A stretch of 64,000 nt of DNA from Polyporus tsugae (taxonomy: Eukaryota; Basidiomycota; Agaricomycetes; Polyporales; Polyporaceae), in assembly GCA_024305745.1 (NCBI GenBank), contig JAHRBS010000003.1:124001-188000 (forward strand), given 5' to 3'. Below, one piece after another: positions 47,019 to 58,794 of the stretch. The stretch's first letter is position 1. Every line of letters begins with the position of its first letter. A program made the position numbers and the translations under genes. A model generated the notes under the pieces. It saw nothing but the letters and a program-made list of their open reading frames with translations, did not search any database and had not been told where the DNA came from.

Positions 47019-49741
47019 CTACTCTACATCCGAACGCTCCGTGCTCTCCTCAACGCTGGCGAGCGGCGTGCCGTCGTTGCTCTTCACCTTCTTCGCAGCG
47101 CGTGCACCGCCCGAGGACTGCGACGACCCCGAGGCGCTCTGCGACGACCCCAACGCGTTGTCCTTGCTCGCAGCCAGGCCGACCTTCTTGAAGAGGTCTT
47201 CGCCGCTCTTCGTGAGGTCATGCGCATCCCATTCAAAGGTTCCCCATTGCCGGAAGAAACGGTAGAGCTCGGTGTGGTCCTCGAGCGCAGGACAAGGCGG
47301 AACGACGGACTGCAGGGCAGGACGAGACGCAGGCACCTTGGACTGGGCGTCCTCGCCGTCCACCCAGTCGCGCGCTCGCACGCGTGACCGCCGAGGAGGC
47401 TTGTCCGCAGTGACTGGTGCAGCGGCTTGCTGGAAAACGGGGGGATTGTAGCGCCTGTCGTACTCGTTGGTGTCGATGGTTGCGTAGTGGGCGGCGCAGA
47501 ACCTCGCGAGCTCCTGAAGCGCGGTGAGCAAGGTCGGGTTGCGGTACGGGACGATGACGGGGAAGGGGTTGCGCATGTGGGCGAACTTGACCGAGCCGCC
47601 GACATGCGCGCCGTCTTCGGCGCGCTTCTCCTCGTGTTCGTACGTCATGCGGACGAAGTCGGCGAGCGTGCGGGAGTGCTCGGTCTCGTGGAAGCGGAGG
47701 ACGCAGTAGTGGAAGACGTGGACGAACGCCTCGATATCGTCCGAGACCGCGTATGGCTTCGTCGGGTATCTCTGAGATACCGCCGAACGGAAGTACCATG
47801 TGCCCTAGTGTCCTCCAAGTTGAGTCAAAGGATGGTGTGGACTCGGGGGAAGAGACTTACAGTACGGTCAGGTTGCCTCGGACCAAAGCCGGTGACCATG
47901 TACTCTTTGTACTTGGAAAGATCCCAGTCGGCTAGAAGTCCGACACGAACGTCCTCACCGTTCTCATTCTTCGTATCATAGATCAGAATATTGTTGTAAC
48001 TGACATCGCGATGAAGGATCTCGGCCTTCGCCCAGGCATCCCGATGTGCTGCAGAAGCCATGAGAAACGAGGAAGTACGTAGCGTGGGATGCTGGGGAAG
48101 CACTTACCAGACAATGCGTCTCTAAGCACTAGAGCGAGGTCGGAGAAGTCGTCAAAGTGCGACAGTGGACGGCACACCTCTTTCAATAAGACAGGGTAGT
48201 GGCCGCGTGGGAGGGGCTTGGACCGTAGGGGAACCCAAGTCTTGGTCTGCTGCCATACGCCGCACTGGTCCCGCACGTCCTCGCCACCTAGACAAGTCGG
48301 AACGTACCGCGAGACTCCGCGAGACGCCAGTCGTTCGTACACCTCGTGCTCCGGATGAATGTTGGGGTGCATGAGCCTCCACGCATCCTTCAGATAGCGG
48401 AGGGCATACGCCGTGCTGCCGTCTTCCTCAGTCTCCTTCTCGATCGCCACGTAGCCTCGGATAGAGCGCCCAAACAGAGATAGGTTCGAGAACGCGGGCT
48501 TTCCAATGTAAAGCGTCTTGTCTTCGAACGCAATCTCGTGTGTTGGCCACTCTACGGACGAAGATCGCCTGGTCTTTGGGTCCCAACACAGTGCTTGGTA
48601 CGCCTGCTCCCGAAGATACTCTGTGGGGATGGTGGCGACCCAGTTCCTCAGATCGTCGACGACCTCCTGGCTGGCGAGGGTGGCTGTGGGATCGAAGCCG
48701 AGCTGTTGACGAGTCATGCCCGCGAGCCGGTAGAAGAAGCGTTGGAGGGTAGTATCGTCGCTGGTGCCGTAATGGAAGGGCTTCGAAACGACACCACCGG
48801 AACGGTCGAAGTAGCAGAGGCGGGCTTCGTCGCGGAACACATAGAGGGCGATGACGTGGGTACGGTGTTGATGAGCCAGGATGTGGGCAATATATTCCGC
48901 AAATTGGCCTAGAGCCCGTCTTCCTAGAGCCGTATGATCGCGGGTGAAGCGAGAGCCGGGGTTCTTGAATTCAAAGGCACAGTGGTCATGGTTGTGCTTA
49001 GCTTCGAGGAGAGCGACGATATCTCCCCAAGCTCGACGCCCGACCCAATCCTTCCGAAGGTTCTTGTCGTTGAGACTCATCTCGCTCGTCTTCATGAAGT
49101 CATCTGGATTGATGTCTACAATGGTCCGAGTACGATCGTTGTCGAGGTAGACGGCGCAATCAGCTCGAGTCCCTCTCTTGCTGGTCTTGCCATCCCCGCC
49201 GCTGACCTGCCAGCAGGAGATATCTCGGACAACCGCCGTCAGAGACACCCGCGCAAGTGCGATGACGGAGTTCGCGAGCTTATACTAGTACAATCCACAG
49301 TCAGTACATTCACGATTGCCAAGGAGACGAATACTGGCGACATACAAGGATCGGATTCAGGTCGCTTTCTTTGGTAGCATCGGCAACACCCGCATCGTAG
49401 TGACAGTGCTCCAGAAGCGAGGCACTGGGATCTCCTCCGGGGATATACTCCTCGAACATCTTCTCGATATCAACCTCTGAGAGGTTGTCCGCCATCCCTT
49501 CGAGGTCGGTGTAGAGGGGGCGAATTCGAAGATCCTTGTTCTGCGGCTGCTCAACCGAGTTGCGCGTGGCGTTCACGCTTGTTCTCGGTGGCGTGTTTTC
49601 TAGGTCACCTTCTAGGTGATCCCCAGGGTTGGGGTGAGGGGGAGTGCGACGTGGTAGAGTCGGAGCGCTCTGCTGTGTGTTCGTATCGTTGTGACGGTCA
49701 AGAAGAGCAGCGGGATGCTCGTCAGTTCGCTGGTTGGACAT
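47019..49741 (-). CDS. FunK1 fungal-type protein kinase
   Basis: Member of the FunK1 kinase-like family, expanded in Agaricomycetes and of unknown cellular role. The start at 49741 (MSNQRTDEHPAALLD) begins an N-terminal exon ending near LNPIL. A large exon (about 49288-48105) holds the FunK1 N-terminal region, including ADCAVYLDND, KNLRKDWVGRRAWGDIVALLEAK and GRSIRGYVAIEKETE. The next exon carries the catalytic loop ILHRDVSYNNILIYD and LLADWDLSKY. The last exon opens GTWYFRSAV, continues SDDIEAFVHVFHYCVLR, and ends with a Ser-rich basic tail. Total roughly 850 residues. The metal-binding motif reads Asp-Trp-Asp where most kinases have Asp-Phe-Gly. No frame defect seen. Confidence 0.9.
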
Positions 49742-50786
49742 GAGGGAGGATGGGGGCTCACAGGGAAATAATAGAGATAAACGGTCTTTAAATATGGAAC
49801 CTCATCGATTTCTACAGTCTCTTTGTTCGACAAATTTGGCCTACCGAGGACGAGGAAGAGGCGTGATCACAAGATATGGCTAAGTATTAGGGTCCACGGC
49901 GTTTTGGAAATTCCTGTTCCGGCGGAGCGAGTCAGCACCTGCAGTCTGCCTGTGTTGGACAGAAAAGCTGATCTTCGTCGAAAGCAGTTGGATACTCACA
50001 ATGACAGCGCACAGTGGCTCACAAGCGGATGTACAAGTTCAACTTGAACCCAACTTGAACTTTCCGCTCTCCCGGAAAGCTCCGGCCCCGCGCGCTTCCC
50101 GATTTGGCAAGAGTAGCCATAACTTCGGGGCCTGTTTGTTACACCAGTTACTGACCAGTACAGTACTAGGTAACCGAATATAGCGCATGCAGGCCGGGGT
50201 ACACTGCCTTCAACTGCTTGAGTCGCATCTCGAGTGCATGGTGCAATCGTCTCGACGATGAGCTGAGATTGCTCGTTGAGCTTGGGACGCGGTTTTGACC
50301 GCTCGTTTTATGAACGCTACTGAACCATGGGTAGGGATCATGGGTGCAAGAACCCTCGAGCGAGGCGAGGCGTGACGCGCCGTCATCGGAAAAGAGTGGT
50401 AGCAGCGCAAGTGGAACTCAGCCGAAAGCGTAGTGGAACCCCGGCCGGAGTTTTGGGCAGTGGTGCTACGTTCACCGGCGAGGGCTTATTCATTCTCTGT
50501 CGATGCGAGCGACCAGGTTGACAAGGTGGAGTCTCAAAGTCGAAACGACCACAACCTCCCGCTGGAGATCATATGTCACTTCATGACAGGGGCGACGCAG
50601 AAGAGCCCCTTAGCCCACGCCGAGCCAGAGAGGGATGTTGCCGACCCACTTCACGATGGTCGGTAGATTTCACTGCTTCATAGCAATCGGGTGGAGGGAC
50701 CACATCCAAGACGAGGGGTTGGGCACAAGCAGTCGATTACACTGATGTACCGCGTACTACATGTCGCTTCGAACAACGAGAGTACT
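49742..50786. other. Intergenic region, FunK1 promoter side
   Basis: About 1 kb between the FunK1 start and the ATP4 stop. Short frames only, with no recognisable protein, RNA gene or repeat. Confidence 0.4.
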
Positions 50787-52143
50787 CTAGATGGCCTTGT
50801 TCTTGACGAGCTCTGGAAACATATGGCTCGTTAGCACGAAGAGAGACGAAGGGGATGGAAGCACGTAAGAGACAAAACGGAGATACGGAAGGGACGTACG
50901 CTCAATTTCGGTGACGGCGGATGCGAGGATGTCCTTTTGCGTCTTGTCGTTGCTGAGGCTCTTGAGGACGGAGTCAACGATGGACTTGACGAGCTCGGCC
51001 TGCTCGCTCTCCTTCGCCTGCTGCTCAAAGCGGACCCACGAGTCGAGGACGGACTTGACTTCGGCGGCGAGCACAACCTTCTGGCGCTGGACGAACGCTT
51101 CGGACTCGAGCTGCGCGGTCTCCTGCAAGGTCCCACAGAGAGCACGTTAGAAGATATGAAGGAGGATTGCGAAACGAGACGAGGAGTCGTAGCGAGAGAT
51201 ACAGTAAGACAAGATGGGGCAAGACGGGACGGAGGGGACGGAGTAAATGGGGGGGACGGAGAACAACGCACCTTCGAGAGCGCAAAGAGGCCCTCAGTGA
51301 CAGAGACAACATCCTTCATCTGCTCAACAGACTGGATGCGGTCCTTGACGACCTGGGTGTGCTCGGCGCGAGACGCGTAGAGGATGTCGCGGACACGCTG
51401 GATGTGGCCCTCTGCCCAGTCCCGGTAGGGCTCCTTCACCGCCTGTCAAGTATAGCCGTGTAAGTATATGTCTATCGCACTTTAGGACGCGGAACATGAG
51501 GATAAGTGGATGAAGACCGCTACGGCACTCGGCGCGGATGAACCAGAGGTGCTACCTAGCGCGCAGTTAGGTGAATGCGGCACACTACGCCGGAATGCAA
51601 GATTGCAATCCTCGTGGAGGTGTTGCCCATCGCAACCAGGTTTTCATGAGGCAGAGGGGGAAACATGCAGTCGACGCGACACGAGACATACCTTGTAAAT
51701 GAATGAAATGAGGATGAAGAAGCCAGCAGCGATAACGGTCTCCTCGTTGACAACATAGAGCTCCTGCGAGATGGCGGTAGCAAGAAGACCCGTGCCCAGG
51801 ACGACGGAGCCAGTTTTCGTAATGAGGTTAGGGGACGAAGGGAGGGTGTTGATGATCTCCGCGGCACGCTCTTCCGGCGGAGGCTTGGATGAACTGGCCA
51901 TACCCCGGCTGCAAATAATATACAATATACCCCAGACAAAACACGAAGCACGAGTCAGACAGACATACGATGAATGGCAAGGACGACATCGACGTACGCA
52001 GCGAGAACCCGGGGGACAGCAGAGATGGCCTGAGGCCTAACTCTGGAGGCTACAGAGTTCTGGGTCAGCTACAGAGCGCACAGAATAAAGCACAGATGGA
52101 GACCTGATGCCCGGAGGGAAGAGACGGCGATCCTGGAGGCCAT
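50787..52143 (-). CDS. ATP4: Mitochondrial ATP synthase subunit 4 (subunit b)
   Basis: Peripheral stalk subunit of F1Fo ATP synthase in the inner mitochondrial membrane. Six exons are inferred. The first two (ATG at 52143; MASRIAVSSLRAS, then SRVRPQAISAVPRVLAARG) form a basic, acid-free presequence. The third gives MASSSKPPPEERAAEIINTLP and the paired membrane segments GSVVLGTGLLATAIS and VIAAGFFILISFIYK. Two further exons form the long charged stalk (EPYRDWAEGHIQRVRDIL, VVLAAEVKSVLDSWVRFEQQ). The last exon is tiny and ends QLVKNKAI. The product has about 240 residues, a normal length. The start was set by finding the presequence in small upstream exons; a start at the internal MASSSK would lose import. 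Confidence 0.92.
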
Positions 52144-52857
52144 GGACGATGAGGATGAGGTGCTGGCGGTCGACAGCCACGGCGAGCACACTCTGGCCCG
52201 CACCGGAGGCGTGGGAATTTTATATTCCGGTCTCCCACGAAGCGCCGTCCCATTCCCGACCCGTTCCCGAACCTCTTGTCCCGTCGCTCATCCTCCCTCT
52301 GTTCATTGCAACTTCACACCAGCGAATCTACATATGTGCATTTGCACGGCTTCTAAATGGTGGCGTGTGCGTAGCTAGCTCTTGTGAACATAATAAATGC
52401 GCCATGAGGCATGGTATGGGGTCTCTTCGGCTCTCTGTGTAAGACGAATACTACTAATGCGACCCATAGTTCAAGTTCGGATTCGAGTACCTGCTGTATT
52501 TGCGAGATCTGTCACACCGGATCCAATCCCGCGTATGAATGCGAAACGGAAGACAGCCAGAATGTCCCATTACCCCTAAAATAACTGCATGCCACATACA
52601 CAAGATACCTGGCACGCCTTGCAGTACGACACTGCTCCGTTTGACCTCTCGCCGATCGTCCCGCGGCCGTCATCGAGTGTTCCCGTGGTGTCCCCGCCTT
52701 CTGCAATGGCACCACGTATCCCGGAGGGTGCAAACTACCGTATCCCATCACTTTGCGGCTCAGTTGGAGGTAAGTATTTAACGTGGCAGGTTGTGTCGCT
52801 CATCGCATCTGCTGATTTTCCATCTCCCCCGGAGTCAGCACAGCAAGCAAGATATCG
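52144..52857. promoter_or_regulatory. Divergent region, ATP4 and DUF6533 paralogue C
   Basis: About 710 bp between two divergent start codons, hence both promoters. A TTTATATTCC stretch near 52219 lies 80 bp upstream of ATP4 on its minus strand. No other gene recognised. Confidence 0.4.
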
Positions 52858-54573
52858 ATGAACAATTATTCGGATTTACCCTCGAACTCAACCTTACTTC
52901 CCGAAGTCCTCGTTCAGTATGAGTCTACGTGAGTGCTAATTTCGTCGTTGATATCTGTACAGAACGGTATTCAGCTCGGGCTCGTTTCCCAACTGCAGCT
53001 TCATCAACACAAGCATCAATTTTGCCACAGTCGGTGCGTCAAGCGACAACGCGTCCGACGTCACTTGACTTACGAGCACTTTGATGATAGCTCTCATATT
53101 CTACGAGTATATCGCCACTCTCCCTACCGAGGTCGCATACTTCTGGTGTAGGAGAATCACTGGCGCCTCGCTCCTCTTCTATGCCAATCGGTACCTTGTG
53201 CTGGCATATAGTGCCGCTTTGCTACGAGGGGCGGGGCTTTTCACCAAACACGCAAGTCCCTTGTTGTTCGGGCTTCAAGCAAATGCTGATGCAGGATTGC
53301 AGAGGTAGTGACATCACACATTCCCCCTCAGAAACCTCTCTTCTTAGGCGATCTTCCTAGCTGCGCCCAATGGTCAGATGGCGTCCGAGCGATGGAAATA
53401 TTGGCTTATATTCCCTGGGCAGGTAATGCAGTTGTAACTGCTCACTCGACCGAGGCTGATCACATGTTCAGCGTTCTCCGGCCTACGAGTCTATGCCCTG
53501 CGTGGATATGCCAGTGGTTGGGCTCTCGGTGCACTGGTGTTTTTGCTCTCGATCGTGCCCGTGTGCATTAACTTTGTACGTATCGACATCCCAGGCTTGG
53601 CCTCGAGTTTAATCCTTGGATTGCGGTCGGCAGGCGGACTTCCGGTGGGCTCATCTGGTCTTCAATACGCTGCAGGGTTGCTCCGATGCGATACTTGAAC
53701 CCCCTGGGCTCTCAATCAGGTGAGCAAGCTTCGATATCAGCTATCTGGACGCGTTAAGCTGACTTTTGCAGACGTACGTTTCTCTATTCCATGCTCGACA
53801 ACAGTCTGACTCAGTCTCCGCCGCCAGTCACAATCGTTTCGCGGGTCTCCCTCATTCTTGGGGACGTCGTGGTCATCATCACGACCTGGATGTCCACCTA
53901 TAGCGTCGTCACGACGCTGAGACATCAACAAGGTACCCTCTCCGAAGTTCTTCTGCAGAACGGTGAGTAATGTGTCCGAGCATCAATTGCTTCCGGGTTC
54001 CGAGCAGAATCTGACGCCGATTTAGGTATGGCCTACTTCATGTAAGGCTTCAATCTCAGTTCGTATGATTGCGTGGCCAACAGTTGCATCTCCAGCATAC
54101 TTCTGCTTCTGAACACCATGCATCTGGCGTTCTGCGCGAGATCGGTGAGCCGTCGTCTTCCTCCGGTTTAACGCCACGGGCTGAGTTGAGTCCTCCCGTA
54201 TCAGATCTTCCCCAGCGCCGTCCACAGCCATATCAGCGACGTAGTCGTCGTCATCGAACCGTTCGTCGCCGTCCTCGCTACCCACTCACTTTGCCTGTCC
54301 TGATTCGCAGCCTTTGACAGTATCACCTCCATCCTCGTGTCGCGTTTCATGTTGAACTTGCAGACGGCGTCCGGCAGGTCGTACGTGCACTCGGACAGTG
54401 TCCGCGCGAATGCTACGACACTGACCTTCGAGCGTGTTGTCGGCTCCATCGGAGCGATCTGCTCCGAAACCGAAAACGATGGAGATATCACCGGGGATTC
54501 GTGGTGCGCGGACGGGGTGGCACCTCCTATGTACGGCGAGAGGGACTGGGACATGCGCTTTCGTGGCGTTTGA
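52858..54573 (+). CDS. DUF6533-domain membrane protein, paralogue C
   Basis: Basidiomycete multi-pass membrane family of unknown function. It begins MNNYSDLPSNSTLLPEVLV (ATG at 52858). A small exon reads VFSSGSFPNCSFINTS, followed by the diagnostic LIFYEYIATLPTEVAYFW and RRITGASLLFYANRYLVLAY. Later exons give CAQWSDGVRAMEILAYIPW, LRVYALRGYASGWALGALV with IVPVCINF, VTIVSRVSLILGDVVVIITTW, GMAYFM, and the C-terminal ILVSRFMLNLQTASG with TLTFERVVGSIGAI. The order and spacing of helices match paralogues A, B and D. Intron joins are partly inferred, and the first intron would be very short (34 nt). It appears intact. Confidence 0.75.
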
Positions 54574-55104
54574 GCTGCTGGGCAGCTTCTATGACTGATT
54601 CATCCCTTCGTACTCTTCCGTCGTCTGCCTTTGGCGCGTAGCTGAGGTTGTCGCGTTCGCACATGTCGTATCCGGTGAGATATGTCGGAACGGCTGTTGC
54701 TTGTCATGCGGTACATATGTATCCAAGAATAGTGCCCAACCTCATATCTGCCGGCGAAGCCTCAGAGAGCGCGATGTGAACAGTCCATCTCCATACGCCT
54801 CTGGCGGTCGCCTCGCGTTTGAACTGCCCGATTATCACGTTCCCCGTTTCGTGTCCAATGAAGAAATCCGCTTGCAGGCAGGCGGTGTCACGATTTGTTA
54901 TCCTTGGCTTGTCGACTCGGAGAAGTTGGGTTTGTTAGTACTTCGGGTTCGCGTCTGTCGTCTAACCTCGGTCTCCTAGTAGTATGGACCATTGCCCTCA
55001 CAGCCGTGCCTCCAGGGAGGATTCGTTGAAGCTCCAGGCTAGACCGCATACCGGAGAAACAGAGAGGCTTCTGAGCCGCCATTGTACGAGCAGTCCGGAT
55101 CTGT
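54574..55104. other. Convergent spacer between DUF6533 paralogues C and B
   Basis: About 530 bp with one 92-codon open frame (54701-54979) that resembles nothing known. The segmental duplication with 36.4-38.7 kb begins near 55074. Confidence 0.4.
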
Positions 55105-57290
55105 TCAGGTCTCAGCGGACGCGGAACCCATCCCCCCTTCCTCCTCATCCTCGACCACGTCATCTTCAGACGTCCCTAAAAAGTCTTCCGACGGAATAGA
55201 TGCACCTAGGGATCCGATGACTCGAGCGAAGACGAGCGAGCTTGACTGCCGGGAGGCATCTCCCATCATCTGAGACGAGTCCAGGTCGAGGGCTCGACGG
55301 TTTGCGGACTGCAGGTGGAACAGGAAACGCTGCACGAGGATTGCAGTTATGCTGGAATGGTATCGTCACAATGAGTGTAGAGACTACAGTCGGTCACGAG
55401 ATACTTACGGTTCGGTGAAAGCAGTGATGTCGCTGGCGTTCTGCAGCGCTGGGATAGCGAACTGCAGTTGCCATTGGAGATCAGCACGCGCAGGTAGCCT
55501 GCCTAAAGAAGTCACTGACGGATGCGAGTGAGAATGCAAGGTGCATAGCGTTGAGAACCACGAGGACGCTAAGATTGGAAGGATTCAGTGGAAGTGGCAG
55601 GTGTAGGACATGCAGTAGAATGCCGAACACGAAATAGATAGTTCCTTGGGGTAAGCATGAGACGGCGAGACTCTGAAATTGTCACGGAACACACATACCA
55701 TCACGCAGGAGCACCTCGGCAAACGTAGCTGTACCGTACGTGAAACGGAACGCGCCTTTCCGGAAGAGCGAAGACCAGGTAATGAGGATAAGGAGACCAT
55801 CTGCCACAATGATGCTTGTGCGAGATGCAATAATCACTGGGCACAGTGCTCAGTTAATTGTGGAGCATAACCCAAGCAGAATTAATTATCACGTACACCT
55901 ACGATCAATTTGAGTGTCGGGACTTCCATGCTGAGCGTCTGTGTAACTCACCGCTTAGCCACATCCGGAGGCGTAAAGTCATCCTCGGTGCATCCAATTA
56001 AGGGTACGTTTTCTCCGGTAATGCCATAGCGTGCAGGGACCTGTGAGGTGCAAGCACATTGGTGAACGTGATTTGTCTACAAAACGGATAACTTACCGAA
56101 TTGACGACCACAGGCACAAGCGAGAGACCACAGACCAGCAACATCATGATCCAGGTTCGGTTGCTCAAGGCGAATGCGCGAGAACCAGCGAACGCTTTGT
56201 CCGGAGTCAATACAACACCCTTTCAACGCGAAGTGGGAGCTTCACCTGCCCAAACGACGTACTGTAAGAGACTGTAGACGATAAAGAATTTTGAATACCG
56301 AACACAGCTGCGGCAAAGCGGTCAGTCACGCGTGGCTACGCAATAGCGGCCCAACCGCAAACCTCTGCCACGTTAGATTAGCATCGTCGTAAGAGACGAG
56401 ATCGTGGGCAGCGCAACGGCATACCTGATCCGACATGGATGCATAACCTGCAAACCCCAGCGCGTACTCAATGAGAGGCACATATCGATTCAGGAAGAAT
56501 AGTGCGCTAGCTCCCGTCAATTTGCGCTTCCAAAAGTACTTGGCCTCTTCGCTGATGGTGATGAAATATTCATAGATGAAGACCACTGCCGTGTACCCGC
56601 ACCGCCAAAAAGCATCAGGGAAAGTATTGGGAGTTCCTCCAGCGGGTTTGATAGCGTACCAGCTGCCGCGTTGCCACAGTGATTTGAGACAAGGCTAGAA
56701 GGCGCGGTGCGTCAGGTTTTTGATTACCTCTTGGACGCGGTATAATATACGTACGTAGAATTGTATTCCGCAACGAACTCTGCAGCAGCATCTGAGGGGT
56801 CCATGGCGACAGAATGGAAGAGGGTAGGGGGTGAGCGACGAGGGACAGCGTTGGTGATTATATGTCAAACCGAGTACAAGCTCAAGGTTTGCAAGGCACT
56901 GTGCGCCAGAGTCCGAAGATAACTCACAGCTCCCGTACATCACTTCCCCAACCACTGACAGTCCACTGTCCAGATATCAGTGTGGAATCTGGACGGGTGC
57001 ATCAAGGTGAATGCGCAGAATTGCTTCTCTTAACAATCACGAAGGGAGACAGTAGAGTTCATTCTAGAAGATGAACACGGGACACCCACGATAACCCTAC
57101 TGACTGTCCGTAAAAGCATCAACCTCGGTATAAATCGCCACATAGAAGAGCCTCACCTCGACAGATATTGATGATGTGCTTGATTCGTCGCTTATATTAG
57201 TCACTTGTTGCGAAGTTGGTGCGGCCGTGGAAGGTATCCGAGTTATGAGGGGCGATTGGATGGCCTTCCAGAATACATGCAGAGTCCGCC
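55074..57290 (-). repeat. Segmental duplication, copy at 55-57 kb
   Basis: Partner of 36355-38660, in the same orientation. It includes the whole DUF6533 gene B and its upstream region to about AATACATGC near 57280. Substitutions and small indels separate the copies throughout. At its right end it abuts the truncated DUF6533 fragment. Confidence 0.75.
55105..56804 (-). CDS. DUF6533-domain membrane protein, paralogue B
   Basis: Duplicate of paralogue A (36389-38083), with the same exon order. The start at 56804 reads MDPSDAAAEFVAEYNS. The diagnostic exon gives IYEYFITISEEAKYFW, then KLTGASALFFLNRYVPL and YASMSDQ. The last exon reads MQRFLFHLQSANRR, SLVFARVIGSLGASI and an acidic tail ending at 55105. 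Splice sites for the recognisable exons are conserved and no stop was seen in them, so it is probably functional. Middle exon joins are inferred by comparison with paralogue A. Function unknown; the family has several hydrophobic helices and probably sits in a membrane. Confidence 0.76.
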
Positions 57291-57292
57291 GC

Positions 57293-57870
57293 CTATCGCG
57301 ACCCATTCAAAGGCACCGTGCGCACAAGGGTACAGTACCAAGTCGGGCTCCGAGTCAGAGCAACACCAGAGATCTCTGAGGGTGTGTGCGTCGATTCCTG
57401 CGACAGCTCCGCCCCGCCGAACTCCATCGAGGTGTACGTGTAGTTCTGCTCCTCTTCTGAACCTTTGGAACTCACCGCCAGCGTTCTGTGGTTTGCTGAC
57501 TGGAGATGTAGGAGGAAGCGATGCAGCAGTATCGCGCTCATCCTGAAAATCACGATGCTCGTGAGGAGGGCAGGAACAGAGTCGCCGGGCGGAGAGAAAG
57601 CACGATTGCGTGAACACGACGACCTCGAGTTCATGCCGTACATGACGTCTGTCTTGAGATCGGGGCACGGTCAGCCTTCGTTGAAATATGCTGGGTCCAG
57701 CGGGTGGTGCCACCTGTATTCTCCAACGTGAAGATCAGCATCATCGCGTTCAGGACGAGCAGGCCGCTGCGGAGAAACGACGTCAGCCTCGACAGGTAGG
57801 CATGACAACAACAACACGGCATACAGAAAGTATGTACATCGTCCCTGTGCCGACCAGTAAGCAGGCTATC
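57293..57870 (-). pseudogene. DUF6533 C-terminal fragment, paralogue E
   Basis: Carries only the last part of a DUF6533 gene: GTGTMYIL, a helix RSGLLVLNAMMLIFTLENT and the final exon MSAILLHRFLLHLQSANHRTL followed by an acidic tail. The diagnostic first-helix exon and the middle exons are not found upstream on the minus strand to 58.8 kb. It is therefore likely a 5'-truncated remnant. It sits directly upstream of paralogue B in the same orientation, which suggests that it arose from tandem duplication. Confidence 0.65.
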
Positions 57871-58794
57871 AGAACACGCGCGTTAATGTCAGCAGCACAT
57901 CACAAGCGTTGCTCGGCGATTGTCATGGTGGGGATCAACTCGTCGGTGCAAGGTCCACCGTGTCGCTACGATAAGGAGGATGTCCCTATTGACTTGGTGA
58001 ACCATACATATCCGATATATGACTCACCACCTTCATTGTATCAGCCAGGAGGCGAAACCAAATCGTGCGGTCCCCGACGGTGTTTGTTTGTGGAATGGGC
58101 TAGAATACATGTGGCCAGATGATCATAATCTCGAACCCGCAACAAGTTGTATCTCGGGTGACATAATTATACCACATTTTGTGATATCTCCACTCCTGGG
58201 AATTTGTGTTCGAGCGTTAACGTTGCTCCACGGTTCATGCTGCACGCGAGGACCGCCTACTGTGGTGATTGCACCTGGTGGAAGCCTCCAGATGCTCTCT
58301 ACAGGCCAAATTTTAGAGTTCTGTGTTCATCGCGTAGGTGAGAGATGCCAGAGAAGAGGGGAAGACGATTCGAATTCGTCGCGCGTGCTGGGTGGCCGCA
58401 ATTCGGCGCTTGCTGAGCTATGTGGGCGCTTCAGACCGAGCGTTCAAGCTTTCAAGTCTGCCTCCAGCTTCCAGCAGCCTCGTCCGACTCGACCGTAAAG
58501 TCATCTCCGATGTTTGGACAATCCTTTCTTCTTTGAAGTGCTAGACCAGCCCCGATGACATCAAGAACGCGAGGATCACCTTCCCCATGCACGGATTGAA
58601 GGTGTCGTCGGATTTCAGCTCATAGTCATTCTGCTGGCGTCCTTCCGTGTATTCCGTCACAACCTGGAGGTACTGTTCTGCGAGGGACGCATATGGCTTC
58701 GGGTATCCGACTGGTGAGTCTGCTTTTTAGTGCCGAGATCGTTCCTGTGCTGTCTTTGCCAATTCCGGAAGTTGTATGAGCGTCGTGGCTACAT
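57871..58794. other. Region between DUF6533 fragment and hypothetical gene
   Basis: About 920 bp. A minus-strand stretch from about 58710 to a stop near 58541 has coding-like codon use (PYASLAEQYLQVVTEYTEG…) but no partner exon was found. Otherwise nothing recognised. Confidence 0.3.

Noticed and set aside
53081..53308. Separate small membrane protein genes inside the DUF6533 loci
   Set aside because: These frames are single exons of the larger multi-exon DUF6533 genes, shown by conserved order in all paralogues.
58128..58150. tRNA B box near TCTCGAACCCGC
   Set aside because: No pairing partner for the T-stem and no A box at the right distance.
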